A DNA stretch of 64,000 nt, taken from assembly GCA_035236585.1 (NCBI GenBank), contig CP141132.1, positions 53,199,880 through 53,263,879 of the forward strand. Direction: 5' to 3'. Source of the stretch: Warburgia ugandensis (Eukaryota; Streptophyta; Magnoliopsida; Canellales; Canellaceae). A model generated the notes under the pieces. It ran no database searches and was not told the origin of the DNA. It saw only the letters and a program-made list of their open reading frames with translations. Position 1 is the stretch's first letter. Every line of letters starts with the position of its first letter. The position numbers and the translations under genes were made by a program. This document shows, one piece after another, positions 39,014 to 49,244 of this stretch.

Positions 39014-39762
39014 GAGACCAAGGAACGTCGGCCTGTTCCAGGGCAGGCCATGCCAGTGGCGGGGAATGCAAGGCCGGAGGGGGAAAATACCAGATCGTGC
39101 AACCAATCTCTGCACTGGTAGTTCAGATAAGCTATAGGGGTAGAGGAACCTTGATGAAAGTGGGCAAGAGGGGGCGCGTGGCCGGCCTATTACACGCGTT
39201 AAGCTATGTAGGCATGGGGATTTCATGTCGCCGAAATGGGTTTTCTGTTAGGCACTTGTAAGTGGAGCGTCATCACCGTGATTATCAGGGGGGATCAGAC
39301 TGAGGAGGAGATGAGTGCATGGCGAGCCTGTGTGTACAAGCATGCTAGGTCGGTTGCAAGAGAAAAACCCCAAATCCAAGTTTCCATCATGCTAGAAAGA
39401 GGGAGGGAAGGTCATCGGGAAAAGAGGGGTTTTTGGAAAGAAGGGGCCTGCGCACCAGAGAAACCCATTCTGGGTTTCTCTTCATTGTTGGAAAGAGAGA
39501 GGGGCATCACAGTTATCCAAGTGCGTTAGTATGATTGAACTGCATCATAGTAGTCCTTTATGTATTTCGCACTATGGTGCATATGAGATGACATGATGAG
39601 ATGCCTGGTATGAGCTCATTATTGATATTCCCATGAAGGGATATTTCCCAACAGAGGCTAGATGATTACGTACCCAATATAGTGAGGGGTATTGGTATTG
39701 GACCCAGTATAGTTTGGGTGTGGATATTATTATTATTGTTGACATTATTAACTATATTCATG

Positions 39763-40222
39763 AATTTAACTGTTTTACTCAGATAAGGTATAATTAAATA
39801 TGATTTATTTCATAGAAGATTCCATAGAAGAAGTTACATGATAGAATTATTATACAGAGTATGATTTATAGAAAATGAGTTATTTCATGGAAATTGATAA
39901 ATATGGATATTGGAATTATCAAAGAATTATTGGATTATAAATCATGTTTTAAATTCCATATGCTTCTTAAATCCCCTACCAAGCATTGCTTGTTATTAAC
40001 TATTTTACTCAGATAAGGTATAATTAAATATGATTTATTTCATAGAAGATTCCATAGAAGAAGTTACATGATAGAATTATTATACAGAGTATGATTTATA
40101 GAAAATGAGTTATTTCATGGAAATTGATAAATATGGATATTGGAATTATCAAAGAATTATTGGATCATAAATCATGTTTTAAATTCCATATGCTTCTTAA
40201 ATCCCCTACCAAGCATTGCTTG
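39763..40222 (+). repeat. 230-bp tandem duplication in the 3' LTR of G1
   Basis: AGATAAGGTATAATTAAATA occurs at 39781 and 40011, and AAGCATTGCTTG at 39981 and 40211. The two 230-bp units are almost identical, so the duplication is more recent than the split of the two LTRs. Confidence 0.95.
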
Positions 40223-40225
40223 CTA

Positions 40226-40259
40226 AGATATTGTAAATGTTTGAATGTTTACAATATAT
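40226..40259 (+). other. Stem-loop near the 3' end of the G1 3' LTR
   Basis: AGATATTGTAAA pairs with TTTACAATATAT (one mismatch in 12) around a 10-nt loop, just after AAGCATTGCTTGCTA and about 400 bp from the LTR end. Equivalent hairpins lie in S1 and S4. Confidence 0.7.
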
Positions 40260-41329
40260 CAAATATAGATAAACAGGATTGGACGGATACAATTTGAGGA
40301 TATCAATAACAGTACTAATGATCAAGGGTATTTACTAGAATCTTGTATTGTGTAGTTAGTTTGGATTGTGTACTTTGGACATTTCATGTAATAATTACAG
40401 GAGGCTATGTATGTGAACCATTGGATGGATCCTACTTATAAGAAATGTATTTCTAATTTAGGAGAAATCTAATTTATATACAAATATATATATATATATA
40501 TGTAGAGTAATAAAAATAAAGTGACATTAAGGTTTTTGAAAAATGAATTTCAAAGAGAACATTTTTTGTTGTTTGACTTTCAAAGTCTTTCACAAAATAA
40601 GGGCCCTACCTTTTAAAATATTCATAAAATGTGTTTTAAAAAACCAGGTTGTCACATCATTGGCTAAGCTTCGTGGTTGGCTTATATGGCTCTCTTAACT
40701 TGGATTCTTAGCTCAATCCCTTGGCTTGAGTGGCATGAATTCCTTAGATTGTCACCTTCTCTCTTGGCTTATATGGCTAAGGTGGCTTGAATGGCCCCCA
40801 CGCAAAGGTGGTGGAAATGCATGATTTGTTTCATGGGTTCACTTTGGCCACCTTTGGCTCATCCAATTGCATTCATTACTTGTCCTAAAGATGATCTTGA
40901 CCTTGGTCTCATATTAGATTGATGACTTTTAGGCTTTGACTTGATCTTTTGATTTTGATCTTCCATTTTCATCCCAATCGATCTCGGCTATTGGATCACC
41001 ATCTCATTTCCTATAAAAGGGCAAAAACTTTAATTAAATCCTAAAAAGATATAATTGATGACATACTTACCTCAGATTAACCTTTAGACCTATAAAATAT
41101 TAAAATTTTGAATCATTAGGTAAAAAATGCATGTGTTACAAATTTTGGTTAAAAACCCTAATTTGCCCCTATAAGTTATAACACATGGGTAACTAATTGG
41201 GTTGTTTTTATGAAAAATAAGACACTTATCAGTTTTAAGTTAGGATTTTGATGAATACTACAAATTTGAAGCTTTAAAACTTGTATGCATGTTATGTGTT
41301 GCAAAAATTCATGCTTTGTGCTTGTTATA

Positions 41330-42065
41330 TGAATCTTAGTTCTTAAAACCTACACATTTATGCTTACTGTTTACATGAAATTCTGTATGGATTATTTTAG
41401 GTTAACTATCAATTACTTGCTAGTATAATTTCAAGGAAATCAAGGTATTATAGTAGGAGTTATGCCCTAAGGAATATTGAGGCTTTCTAAATTTCAAGTT
41501 ATCGGTAAATCTTAGTTTACAAGCTTTAGGTGTTACACATGACTAATTGCTTGAAAATAATTTATAGGTCTTCTCTAAATACTTATGAAATATTTTATAA
41601 GATTATTTCTACTATGAAACTAGTAGGTTGATAATCTATGCTAAAAACATTGATTTCTAGCTTATCCGATGAATCTTAGTTTTATAGGCCTTTTGTAGGA
41701 TATATGGGTTTTAACTTGAAACAATAATTAAAATATCTTCATTTGATTGGAAAAAATGTGTTCATGAATATTTTAAGCCATTAGGGAAGTAGATTCATGG
41801 TATTATGTTAGAAAATGTAAAATTTGGGTTTCTTAGTAAATCTTAGCTTTTGTCAGCAAATCTTAGTTTTACATGCTATGTGTATTATACTTGGTTTTCT
41901 TTGAAAACCCATTTGTGTCAATGTTGATTATATGCAATGTGACCATTCTAGAATGTTTCAAGCTATTGTGATAGTATATGAGGTGCATACTTCAAATTCT
42001 CATGTTTTAGGCGATTGGTAAAACTTAGTTGTAGAATTTAGTAGACTATGTTGTAATCATACATC
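41330..42065 (+). repeat. Degenerate array with a period of about 160-177 bp
   Basis: The word AATCTTAGTT recurs at about 41333, 41509, 41684, 41845 (AATCTTAGCT), 41865 and 42018 (AACTTAGTT), usually preceded by a GGT or GATG word and followed by a TTACA-GGC-like segment. Other shared words between anchors include TTGAAAA and AAAATT...TTCTAGC. The units are strongly diverged. It lies within S3. Confidence 0.5.
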
Positions 42066-44250
42066 TTACTTAAAATCTTTTAATGGGAATTGATTTATCA
42101 CTCATGTAATTTCAATGGAATGGATGGAGGAAGTAAGGATTATGATTTGGAGAGGTTCTTGGATGAATTCATGATAGAATATGGTGTTGGAACTAGACAT
42201 GAAATTTGTGGCCCTCTAGGCTAGAAAGTTGATGCCTAGTTTGTAGTACTATGTTGGAGTGGTATAAATTACATAACAATGAGAAACCATGGGGGTTTTA
42301 TGTTTCTTTTCAATATTAATGAATATACCTTTAAATTGGTAGAAGTCTCCTTTACCTAATGATTGATATTCATGGATTTATTTAGGGAGTAAGGCAAGGA
42401 TGATTGCTGCAATTTTCTGTAGGTTTCTATAGAAAATGTGTACTAAGATGATTATGTAAGATAGTCATTCCCTTTCCATTTGTGGTTGGACTGAATGAGA
42501 GGTTGTTAGTAGTGTGTTCAGGCCACTTATGGGTTAATTGGAGGTGAATACCTATACTATAATGGTGAAAACACTAAGCTATTACCTATAGGTATTATGG
42601 AAAAATTTACACCTTAAAAATTCATGTAATATGGTTAAGGCTAACAAGGCAATGTGGGCTTTCGTAGGAGACTTGAATGACTAGGGTGTTTTAAGTCTAA
42701 AGTGACGATATGATAAGATAAATGTCCATGGGAAACAACATGTCAAAGACATAAATTAGAGGATGCAATTTGGTACTTAATATAGCTGTGCAAAATACTA
42801 ATGAATTTCCTAAACCATTTTTCCTTTGTGTTTGTGGCAAAGTCATAGGAAAACTTTGGAATATATGACATACACCTAGTCTTTTATACAATATGAGTCT
42901 CAAAGAGGAATAATCTAGAGTAGGCTCTTAAGGATAGCTAATAAATGATATTAAACCTCCACTTAAACATTTTAGGAGTTAAGGAATCATTCTATTCATA
43001 ACCATACTAAATAAATGCATATTTTAAAGGGAAGTCATGAAGAAAACGAGAATAGGTAAGACTTGGAACCTTTACTAAGTTACTTTAACTTTCACACTAA
43101 TTAATGCATGTCTCTTGAAGCTAGCACGAGTAATTTAGTAAGATGAATATTTAATGCACGCTTAGGTAGTGGCATGGATTAAATATAACTAATATAGGTA
43201 TGTGAATCAGCCAGCAAGTATTTTTGTGTAATATACTCTAATTTTTTGAATTATTTTTGTTTATAGATAATATTCCATATTTTTATCATTCATGATTACA
43301 CATGGAAGTGTGGGAAACATGTAATATTTAGATTCATGCTCTTTCTTTTGGTTTGCTCATGACTATGTGTGTGTAATGAGGACACTTGAAAAATGGTTAC
43401 AAATTTATCATTGGTAAAACTTGGTTTTGTTATTGAGGATGCATGAATCATGAAATTATACATGGAAAACCTTCTAATTTGACATCATTTAGGAATGCTC
43501 ATTTATGCATGAGATTGTATGAAAACTCAAACTTTTCTATATCCAAGTAGTACTTGGTGTGGAAAGTGATTTATGGATTTCATTGGGGTAGCACTTATAT
43601 AGATGCTATAAGAGTTGCAAGGTTTTGATTTTTTTTAAGGGAAAAGCCTCTAGATGTTGACTCAAGTAGGTAAAGTCTAAGGCACATGCTCTTTGAGTAG
43701 CTATAAAGCCTAATAATGTCCAGGAGCATTGGATAGTCTGGGAGGTGTGTATGATGTCCAAGAGAGTTGGATAGTGATGTTAATGCTAAAGGAGAGTTAA
43801 ACAGTCCAAGAGCATTAAACATGAGTGGAGGTCTCTACCGGTAGGATAGGTGTGCCAGTGTCCTTATGATAGGACTAAATTGTCACCCCGTGTGATACAT
43901 ATGCTTACTTACATGATTTGTCGAGCATGATTTCAAGAACATTATTATTTTCTTATTAGAGCATCTCATGTCACGTTTTCCATCATGGAGCATTTGTCGA
44001 TCAAAGTTTTGTATGAGAGTTGATGTAAATTGTTATCTAAGTTTTTCTAGTAGTATGTTAATTATGCTAGATTTGAGATAAATGTTCATGTTTAGAATAT
44101 TTGTAAATATAGATGTTCAATTATTGAATATACATGCTCAAATTAAACCTAAACTTAGTATGCAAGTTTTTAGTACTGTTTATATATATTTTTTTCATTA
44201 TTAGTTGCATAGAAATTTGAAGGACCATAGTATTCTCATTATTTCAAGGT
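42066..44250. other. AT-rich S3 interior, no gene
   Basis: No protein similarity was seen. A minor repetition GTCCAGGAGCATTGGATAG, GTCCAAGAGAGTTGGATAG, GTCCAAGAGCATTAAAC lies at 43719-43820. Confidence 0.45.
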
Positions 44251-45064
44251 GAGTGTGCGACGACCTAAGTTTTTGGATGCAATTTTATAAAAACACAGCA
44301 AAATCGATCTCTAGTTTTAAAACAATTTATGCAGAAGAATGTAGGAAAAATTTCTTCTTTTTCAAAAAACATTGTAGAAAGAGCCCGAGTGTCAAAATGA
44401 ACGCTCAATGCATAATGTCATGACAATTTATAAACCAAATCAAAACAAGTAATTACTCCCAGGATTGTTAGTCAAAGCCACAGCTGTAATAAATACTTAC
44501 AATCAAGATTACAGTAGCTACCAAAAGAAATTACTAATTAAGTCTTACCTTTGCCTACTTGACTTGATTTCTAATACCTCTTGATCCTCCTTCTATTTGT
44601 ACTTTGTTTGATCTGAAAAAATAATGGATTGGGTTGAGTATTTATCATACTCAATAGGTAACCTGACACTACCCTTTTTGAAAACACAGCAATGCATCAT
44701 ACAGAGTTCAAAATGGTTGCATGAAAAACATCGGGAATGCTACATTTGTGATAGGTGTGCATTTGTATGAATAAAATGTAAGTTATGTCATCTATTGAAA
44801 TTCTTTATCAAACTTCAGTATGCAACACTAACAGTATGTCTAGTTTCAGAACGTCGAAATCAATAGATTCACTATGTCAAATCAATGCATCGTATAAAAC
44901 GATCAAGAAATACTTAAAATAGTCTTCATGTGAGGCAAATGTTAGCATCACAAAGTAACATGCACCAGGTCTCAAGTCATATGGTCACAAGTGCTCGTTG
45001 ACGACCATCTTAATATTATATGCATATTAGTACAACTGAAATCATTGGGTCACTATGCTCCTCC

Positions 45065-45250
45065 GCAGGCTGCCTCTTTCGGCGATCTGCCCACTTAGGA
45101 CTCAAGGTTTTGTTCCTACCGTAGGCTGCCTCCTTCGGTGATCTGCCCACTTGGAACTCAGGGTTTTATTCCCTATACAGGTTGCCTCATTCGGCGATCT
45201 ACCCACTATCCCTACTCAGGTTGCCTCATTCAGCGATCTACCTACTTAGC
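45065..45250. repeat. Tandem repeat of about 57 bp in S2
   Basis: Four units are anchored on CAGGYTGCCTCHTTCGGCGA at 45065, 45121, 45178 and 45217 (spacings 56, 57 and 39). A second local duplication, CACTGCCTGGCCCTCACAA, lies nearby at about 45396 and 45445. Confidence 0.85.
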
Positions 45251-46716
45251 ATAGTGCCCATCAGGCTCAATAGCCCAAAAGCATCTATAGATAAAGCCAA
45301 AGCTCAATCATCGCAAATCATGCAATTTATGCACTCTTTCATAGTAAATCATGCAATTTATGCAATCATTTTCAATGTCCTCTTGGGTACCTCACACTGC
45401 CTGGCCCTCACAACTGCCTAACCAGCGTCTTTTGGTCACTCCACTGCCTGGCCCTCACAATTTATGAACTCATTCATAGTAAAACATTACTTCCCAATAG
45501 CATTCTTCATTCAATACAAGAATTTTCAAATATATATATATATATATATAAGACATGAAAACAGGTCCCGCATACTTGCATGAGAACAACATGGTTTAAA
45601 TCACATGCTCAATACAGTAATAAAAGCATATGAAAGTTTGGAATGTATTTTGAAAATAGAGTAGGATCAGACGACCTACCTTCTGCATTGTTACTTACTC
45701 GTGCCCATCTTCACTTCAAGTTCAAGAATATCTTGGTAAGGTCCTAAATGATGTTTAAACATAAGATCTAGGAGTTATTTTTAAGCTCACAGGGTCAAGG
45801 TCATATGATGTTGGTTTCTAGGGGCTATTCTATGATAATTTTAAATTGCTCTTTATCTGAGACTGTCCTGCATTTTATTGTATAATTGGGTCTGTGTCAA
45901 AATTACGGACACAACAGTCCTTTTGGCTCATCAATCGGAGTTATATAGTCTCTGAAATTGGATTTTACAAGGTCGTGCCTTAACGAACAACCCAAATGTA
46001 GTGCCTAGGGTCCTGCGCGCCACGGTTCTAGAATGTGCGCTCTACGGTTTCTAGGATACGCGTGCACCCTGGTCGCACTGCAACCAGGTTGGGTCATGTG
46101 CACATGTCCGAATGGTGTGCCAGGGTGTGCACTCTGGATAGCGTTGCTTGGACGCATCTTAGGTGTAGCTACGGCGTGCTTTGGCTCCTAGGATATCCCA
46201 TGAGTCCTGGTCGAGCCAAGAAAACTATTCGCATGCAATGCGTGAGCAAGGACAGCCCCTAGGGAGCTTGGCACTGGTGTGTGCACCCCCTGGATCGCGC
46301 CGTACACCCGAGGACTTTCGTGCCCCCCTGGGAGGCTCTCTCTCTCTTGATTGGTTTTCACCCGTCTGGTTCTCTTCCCAGAAGATTAGTGAATTTCGGT
46401 TGGAAATATTCCCAGATCCGGTGAGGATCTAGGATGGGAAGGAGGCGGAAAGGGGGGGAAGGGTCTGGGCAGCCTAGAACGGCACCCTGGTCATAGGCCT
46501 AGGGTTCTGTAACAAACCCATCTTCCTAATGGGTTCTTCGGCTGGGAGATGCTAGATCCGGCCGAATTGTGAGGCACAATGGAGGGGAAAAAGAGGAGGA
46601 AAGAGAGAAGCGTACCTGTGAATTCGAGATGGAGTGGGTCTCACGCATGGGACGCTATCGAAGAAGGTATGGTTTGAGCCAAAAATGCTATGCTAGGGAA
46701 GGGGGAGTGGGGAGAG

Positions 46717-46723
46717 ATTTATA
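46717..46723 (-). promoter_or_regulatory. TATA box of the S2 LTR promoter
   Basis: CCTATAAATC on the minus strand, about 510 bp from the LTR start, just ahead of the GC-rich leader. The position is similar to the TATA box of the G1 LTR. Inferred. Confidence 0.4.
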
Positions 46724-47699
46724 GGAGAAGGAAGGCGGTGCTGTCCTATGGCGGTGCCGCCATTTTCACTAGCACCGCCTTACAGAGGAGGTGCTGGAAG
46801 TTCTGGAAAAATCAGGAGAGAGAGAGGGTTTCTAGAGAAATAGGGATGCAGGGTTGAAGGAGGAAGACGACGGGGTGCCGTTATCAAAACGACCCCTGCA
46901 GTTTTGACCTTTTTTGTTTTTTAGGTGCATTTTACAAAAATGCCCTCAATCTTCTAATGCCTATAACTTCTTCATACGAGCTTCGTTTTCAGCGTTCTTT
47001 GAGGCGTTGGATTCCATTTTGTGTGTAGTATCTAATGGCACTAATTTTATTCACAAATTCCTAAGTTTACGATGTGAATTTAGATCAAACATTCAACCAC
47101 CTAATAAGACCCTTAAACATATAATAAACATATATTCATTCCCAAAATAGACCAAGTTACAATATCATTGGCAACGAGCCAACATCATGGTTGGTTTTTA
47201 TACAAAATGTCTCCAAAATTTGGGTCATTACAGAGTGTTTATGCTTACTTCCCTACAACTATTCCAAGTGAGACTTTGACAAGGTTAGGAGTAGGAGAGA
47301 AGGCGCTTCTGTACTGAGAGATTAGTATCACACTTTGGATGTGCGTCAGCAAAAGAGTAGTCAACTGTGTTAGTAGTTAAATTTTTATATTGGACAATGT
47401 TAGTAATTTGACAATAAGTTTAAGGTTGACAATCATGATACTGTAAACCTTATAGACAATTTATGGAAGTATGTTTTATTTAGTAATTTAATTTGTGACT
47501 AGTGGATCCTGTGGCAAAGAAAATTTTGATTTAGCATGTTTTCCCTTATTTTAATGTATGTGAGAAGGTTTTGCACATGACATCCGGTTTGAAGGTGGGC
47601 CTTTTTAAATATATATATATATTATTATGATTTTCGAACATGTTTTCAAAATAAAAATTTCAAAATATTATTTTTAGAAAATCAGGATGTGACCATTTT

Positions 47700-48804
47700 T
47701 CAAGTATTCTAATAATCAAGGATTGAGATTTAATGAAATTTTATTTTCCTAAAATTTATCTTGAAGTTAATTATTGCTTTTGGTGTTTAGATTTCATGCT
47801 TAATGCCATGATTTCATTCTTTAGATTTTAGATTGTTAGATGTGGATTCCCATTCATGTTTTAACACTTATATGTATGTTTCAATCTAGCATAGTTTAGG
47901 AACTAATTTATTGTAATTTTAGCCTAGGTTTAAGTAGTGGTTGCTAGCCATTCTAAGATAATTTTCAACATTCCTATGCATTGCTAGAAAACATGTTAAT
48001 GATGTCATGGGAGTTTCATGCTAGCTTTCTATAGATTTTAGGATTGGTTTGCTATAATTTTTAGATAGTGTTTAAGAATATTTTATTAAATTTTTTTAGA
48101 TGTGTTATTCTCTATAGCCTTTAGTTACTTTAGAACATTTTATTTCCATTTCTTTAGCATCATAGAATTGAACAAATTTTCTAGATTAGAATCATGCTAG
48201 CCTAAATTTTGTTAGACTAGGGTTAGAGTGATCTTAGGCTAACGTTAGGTAAATCTATTTATAAATTTCTAATATTTTAGCCATCTTAGAAAAATTGATT
48301 TAAAATTAATCTCAATTTGGAAAAGATATATGTATCCTTTGTATAATCTTCTGATTCAATGTCATTATCTTTTTCTAGTAGATTCTTAGAATTAATTAAT
48401 TTCTTTATTAAGGTTAGGTTTTACATAGAATGCTTAAGATTTTATAATCTATCTAGATTTAAAATTTTTAAAATTTTTAGAATTAAATTTTAAAGAAATA
48501 TTTTTTTAGGAAAATAATCACAGTTTTGATTTATTTCTTGAGTTATAAAGAGAAATAATAAGTGGTTTTTTTAATTTTAGACTAGGTGATCTTTAATCTT
48601 AATTCTTCTTTCACAAATTAATTCACTTTAAGCTAATTCATTGGATCATCATCATATTCTATTCTTTTAAATTTAGTATAATTTTTACATTAACTTAGGA
48701 TCATTAGTTTAGCATAATTTTGTGCTTTCTTTTCAACAATATATCTTCCCCATGGATTTGACCTTGCAAAATACTACAACTGATTTACTATGCACTTGCA
48801 AAAA
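47700..48804 (-). mobile_element. U_E: partial reverse U repeat
   Basis: The head is clear on the minus strand at 48735-48804: TTTTTGCAAGTGCATAG, then GTTGTAGTATTTTGCAAGG and CCATGGGGA. It closely parallels the U_A head. The rest is AT-rich with TTTAG-rich words like the first third of other copies. Its tail is not identified, and S3 may have cut it. Confidence 0.55.
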
Positions 48805-49244
48805 TAAATTTAAATAGTGAAATTACAAAATGGGGTCTAAACTTAGCGTAGGTTAAGATGTTTTCTAGCTATGCATAGGATTGATGAAATCATCCTACGG
48901 TAGCTATAAAACTTTACTTAATCGTAGGCTAAATTAAGAACAAAAATTATTCTTAAACTAAATTAGAACAAAATGAATACTAAGTGCTAGAACATGAATA
49001 TAAATCATCGCCAACAATATCAGATAAAATACTTGAATTGTAACATTCAAAATATTATCTAAAATTAGAGATGAACAAAGGAAGAACAACTTTAATTGCA
49101 ATCAACTCTTGAATCATTACAATGACATGAGGAAAATAAAGAAAAATAAAATAAAAATTCCCCAAATTTGATTAAAGATAGACACTTAAGAGCTTCTCGA
49201 TGTGTCATGCAACAAGCATTGTACTCTATGATTTACTCTTGACC

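Larger units (their letters stand above)
34488..39511 (-). mobile_element. S1: solo LTR in the 3' LTR of G1, with U_A inside
   Basis: A 5024-bp insertion bounded by TGTGACACC and GGCATCACA and flanked by a perfect GTTAT duplication (34483-34487 and 39512-39516). Read on the minus strand it runs from TGTGATGCCCC to GGTGTCACA, and its blocks match G1-type LTRs: AGCAAGCTATGCTTG near 35118, and a GGGTGGCTAACC...CATAGTACCCACC block near 35830-35870. No primer site or coding part was seen. Without U_A it is about 3.2 kb. Confidence 0.85.
21379..40656 (+). mobile_element. G1: Tekay/Del-like chromovirus (Ty3/gypsy), old and broken
   Basis: A plus-strand element with a 5' LTR (21379-25826), primer site, gag-pol, polypurine tract and 3' LTR (33133-40656). 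It inserted in U_C: the flanks TTACT and TCATT differ by two C/T changes, and the uninterrupted relative at 30386-30410 (GGCTTTATTGGCTAAG) shows the original site. Two later insertions lie in it, U_B and S1. The domain order PR-RT-RH-IN followed by a C-terminal chromodomain-like segment places it with the chromoviruses, and the large LTRs and tRNA-Met primer site suggest Tekay/Del. The coding part carries many breaks, so this is a fossil. Lineage is assigned by recalled motifs. Confidence 0.85.
33133..40656 (+). repeat. G1 3' LTR, with S1 inserted
   Basis: It starts TGTAATAACCCCAATTTTTG and ends CCAGGTTGTCACA. Without S1 it is about 2.5 kb, shorter than the 5' LTR. The blocks it keeps follow the 5' LTR in order and direction, for example GGTAAGACAAATCTGG at 33193 against 22355, and the AATTAATAAGGAT segment at 34162 against 24592. 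Substitutions between the two LTRs are frequent, so the insertion is old. Confidence 0.85.
15670..41230 (+). mobile_element. U_C: full-length U repeat, split by LINE2 and chromovirus G1
   Basis: The head AACTTGCAAGC with GTAGTAATCTCACGTGAG is at 15670, and the tail GACACTTATC is at 41230. Its own sequence is 15670-16510, 20095-21378 and 40662-41230, about 2694 bp, which matches the 2698 bp of U_B. Candidate flanking duplication: AGTTA (15665-15669) and AGTTT (41231-41235). The first third is A-rich and full of AAACTTTCCTAA-like words; the middle carries GGCTGTCACT; the last part has repeated TTGGCTTATATGGC-like words. It contains no coding region. Confidence 0.7.
44256..47232 (-). mobile_element. 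S2: solo LTR in S3
   Basis: A 2977-bp insertion with a perfect GAGTG duplication (44251-44255 and 47233-47237). Read on the minus strand it starts TGTAATGACCCAAATTTTGG and ends ACTTAGGTCGTCGCA. It has a TATA box about 510 bp in, then a GC-rich leader (about 46000-46900) and a GTGCAC-rich block (46030-46150). No coding region, primer site or second LTR was found. Confidence 0.88.
14613..47695 (+). mobile_element. S3: probable solo LTR holding most of the nest
   Basis: The LTR-like start TGTAATACCAATGATT at 14613 follows TTTTT. The end ATCAGGATGTGACCA at 47695 is followed by TTTTT. With the nested insertions U_C and S2 removed, about 4.5 kb of LTR-like sequence remains, close to the 4448-bp LTR of G1. 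The segment before the end (GTGACTAGTGGATCCTGTGG at 47498) resembles the matching place in the other LTRs. There is no primer site or coding region next to it, so it is read as solo. The left end is less certain because a T-run duplication is low in information. Confidence 0.5.

Noticed and set aside
45065-45250. Regular repeats as a CRISPR-like array
   Set aside because: The units are tandem with similar sequence throughout, irregular spacing and no unique spacers; this is LTR-internal duplication in a plant genome.
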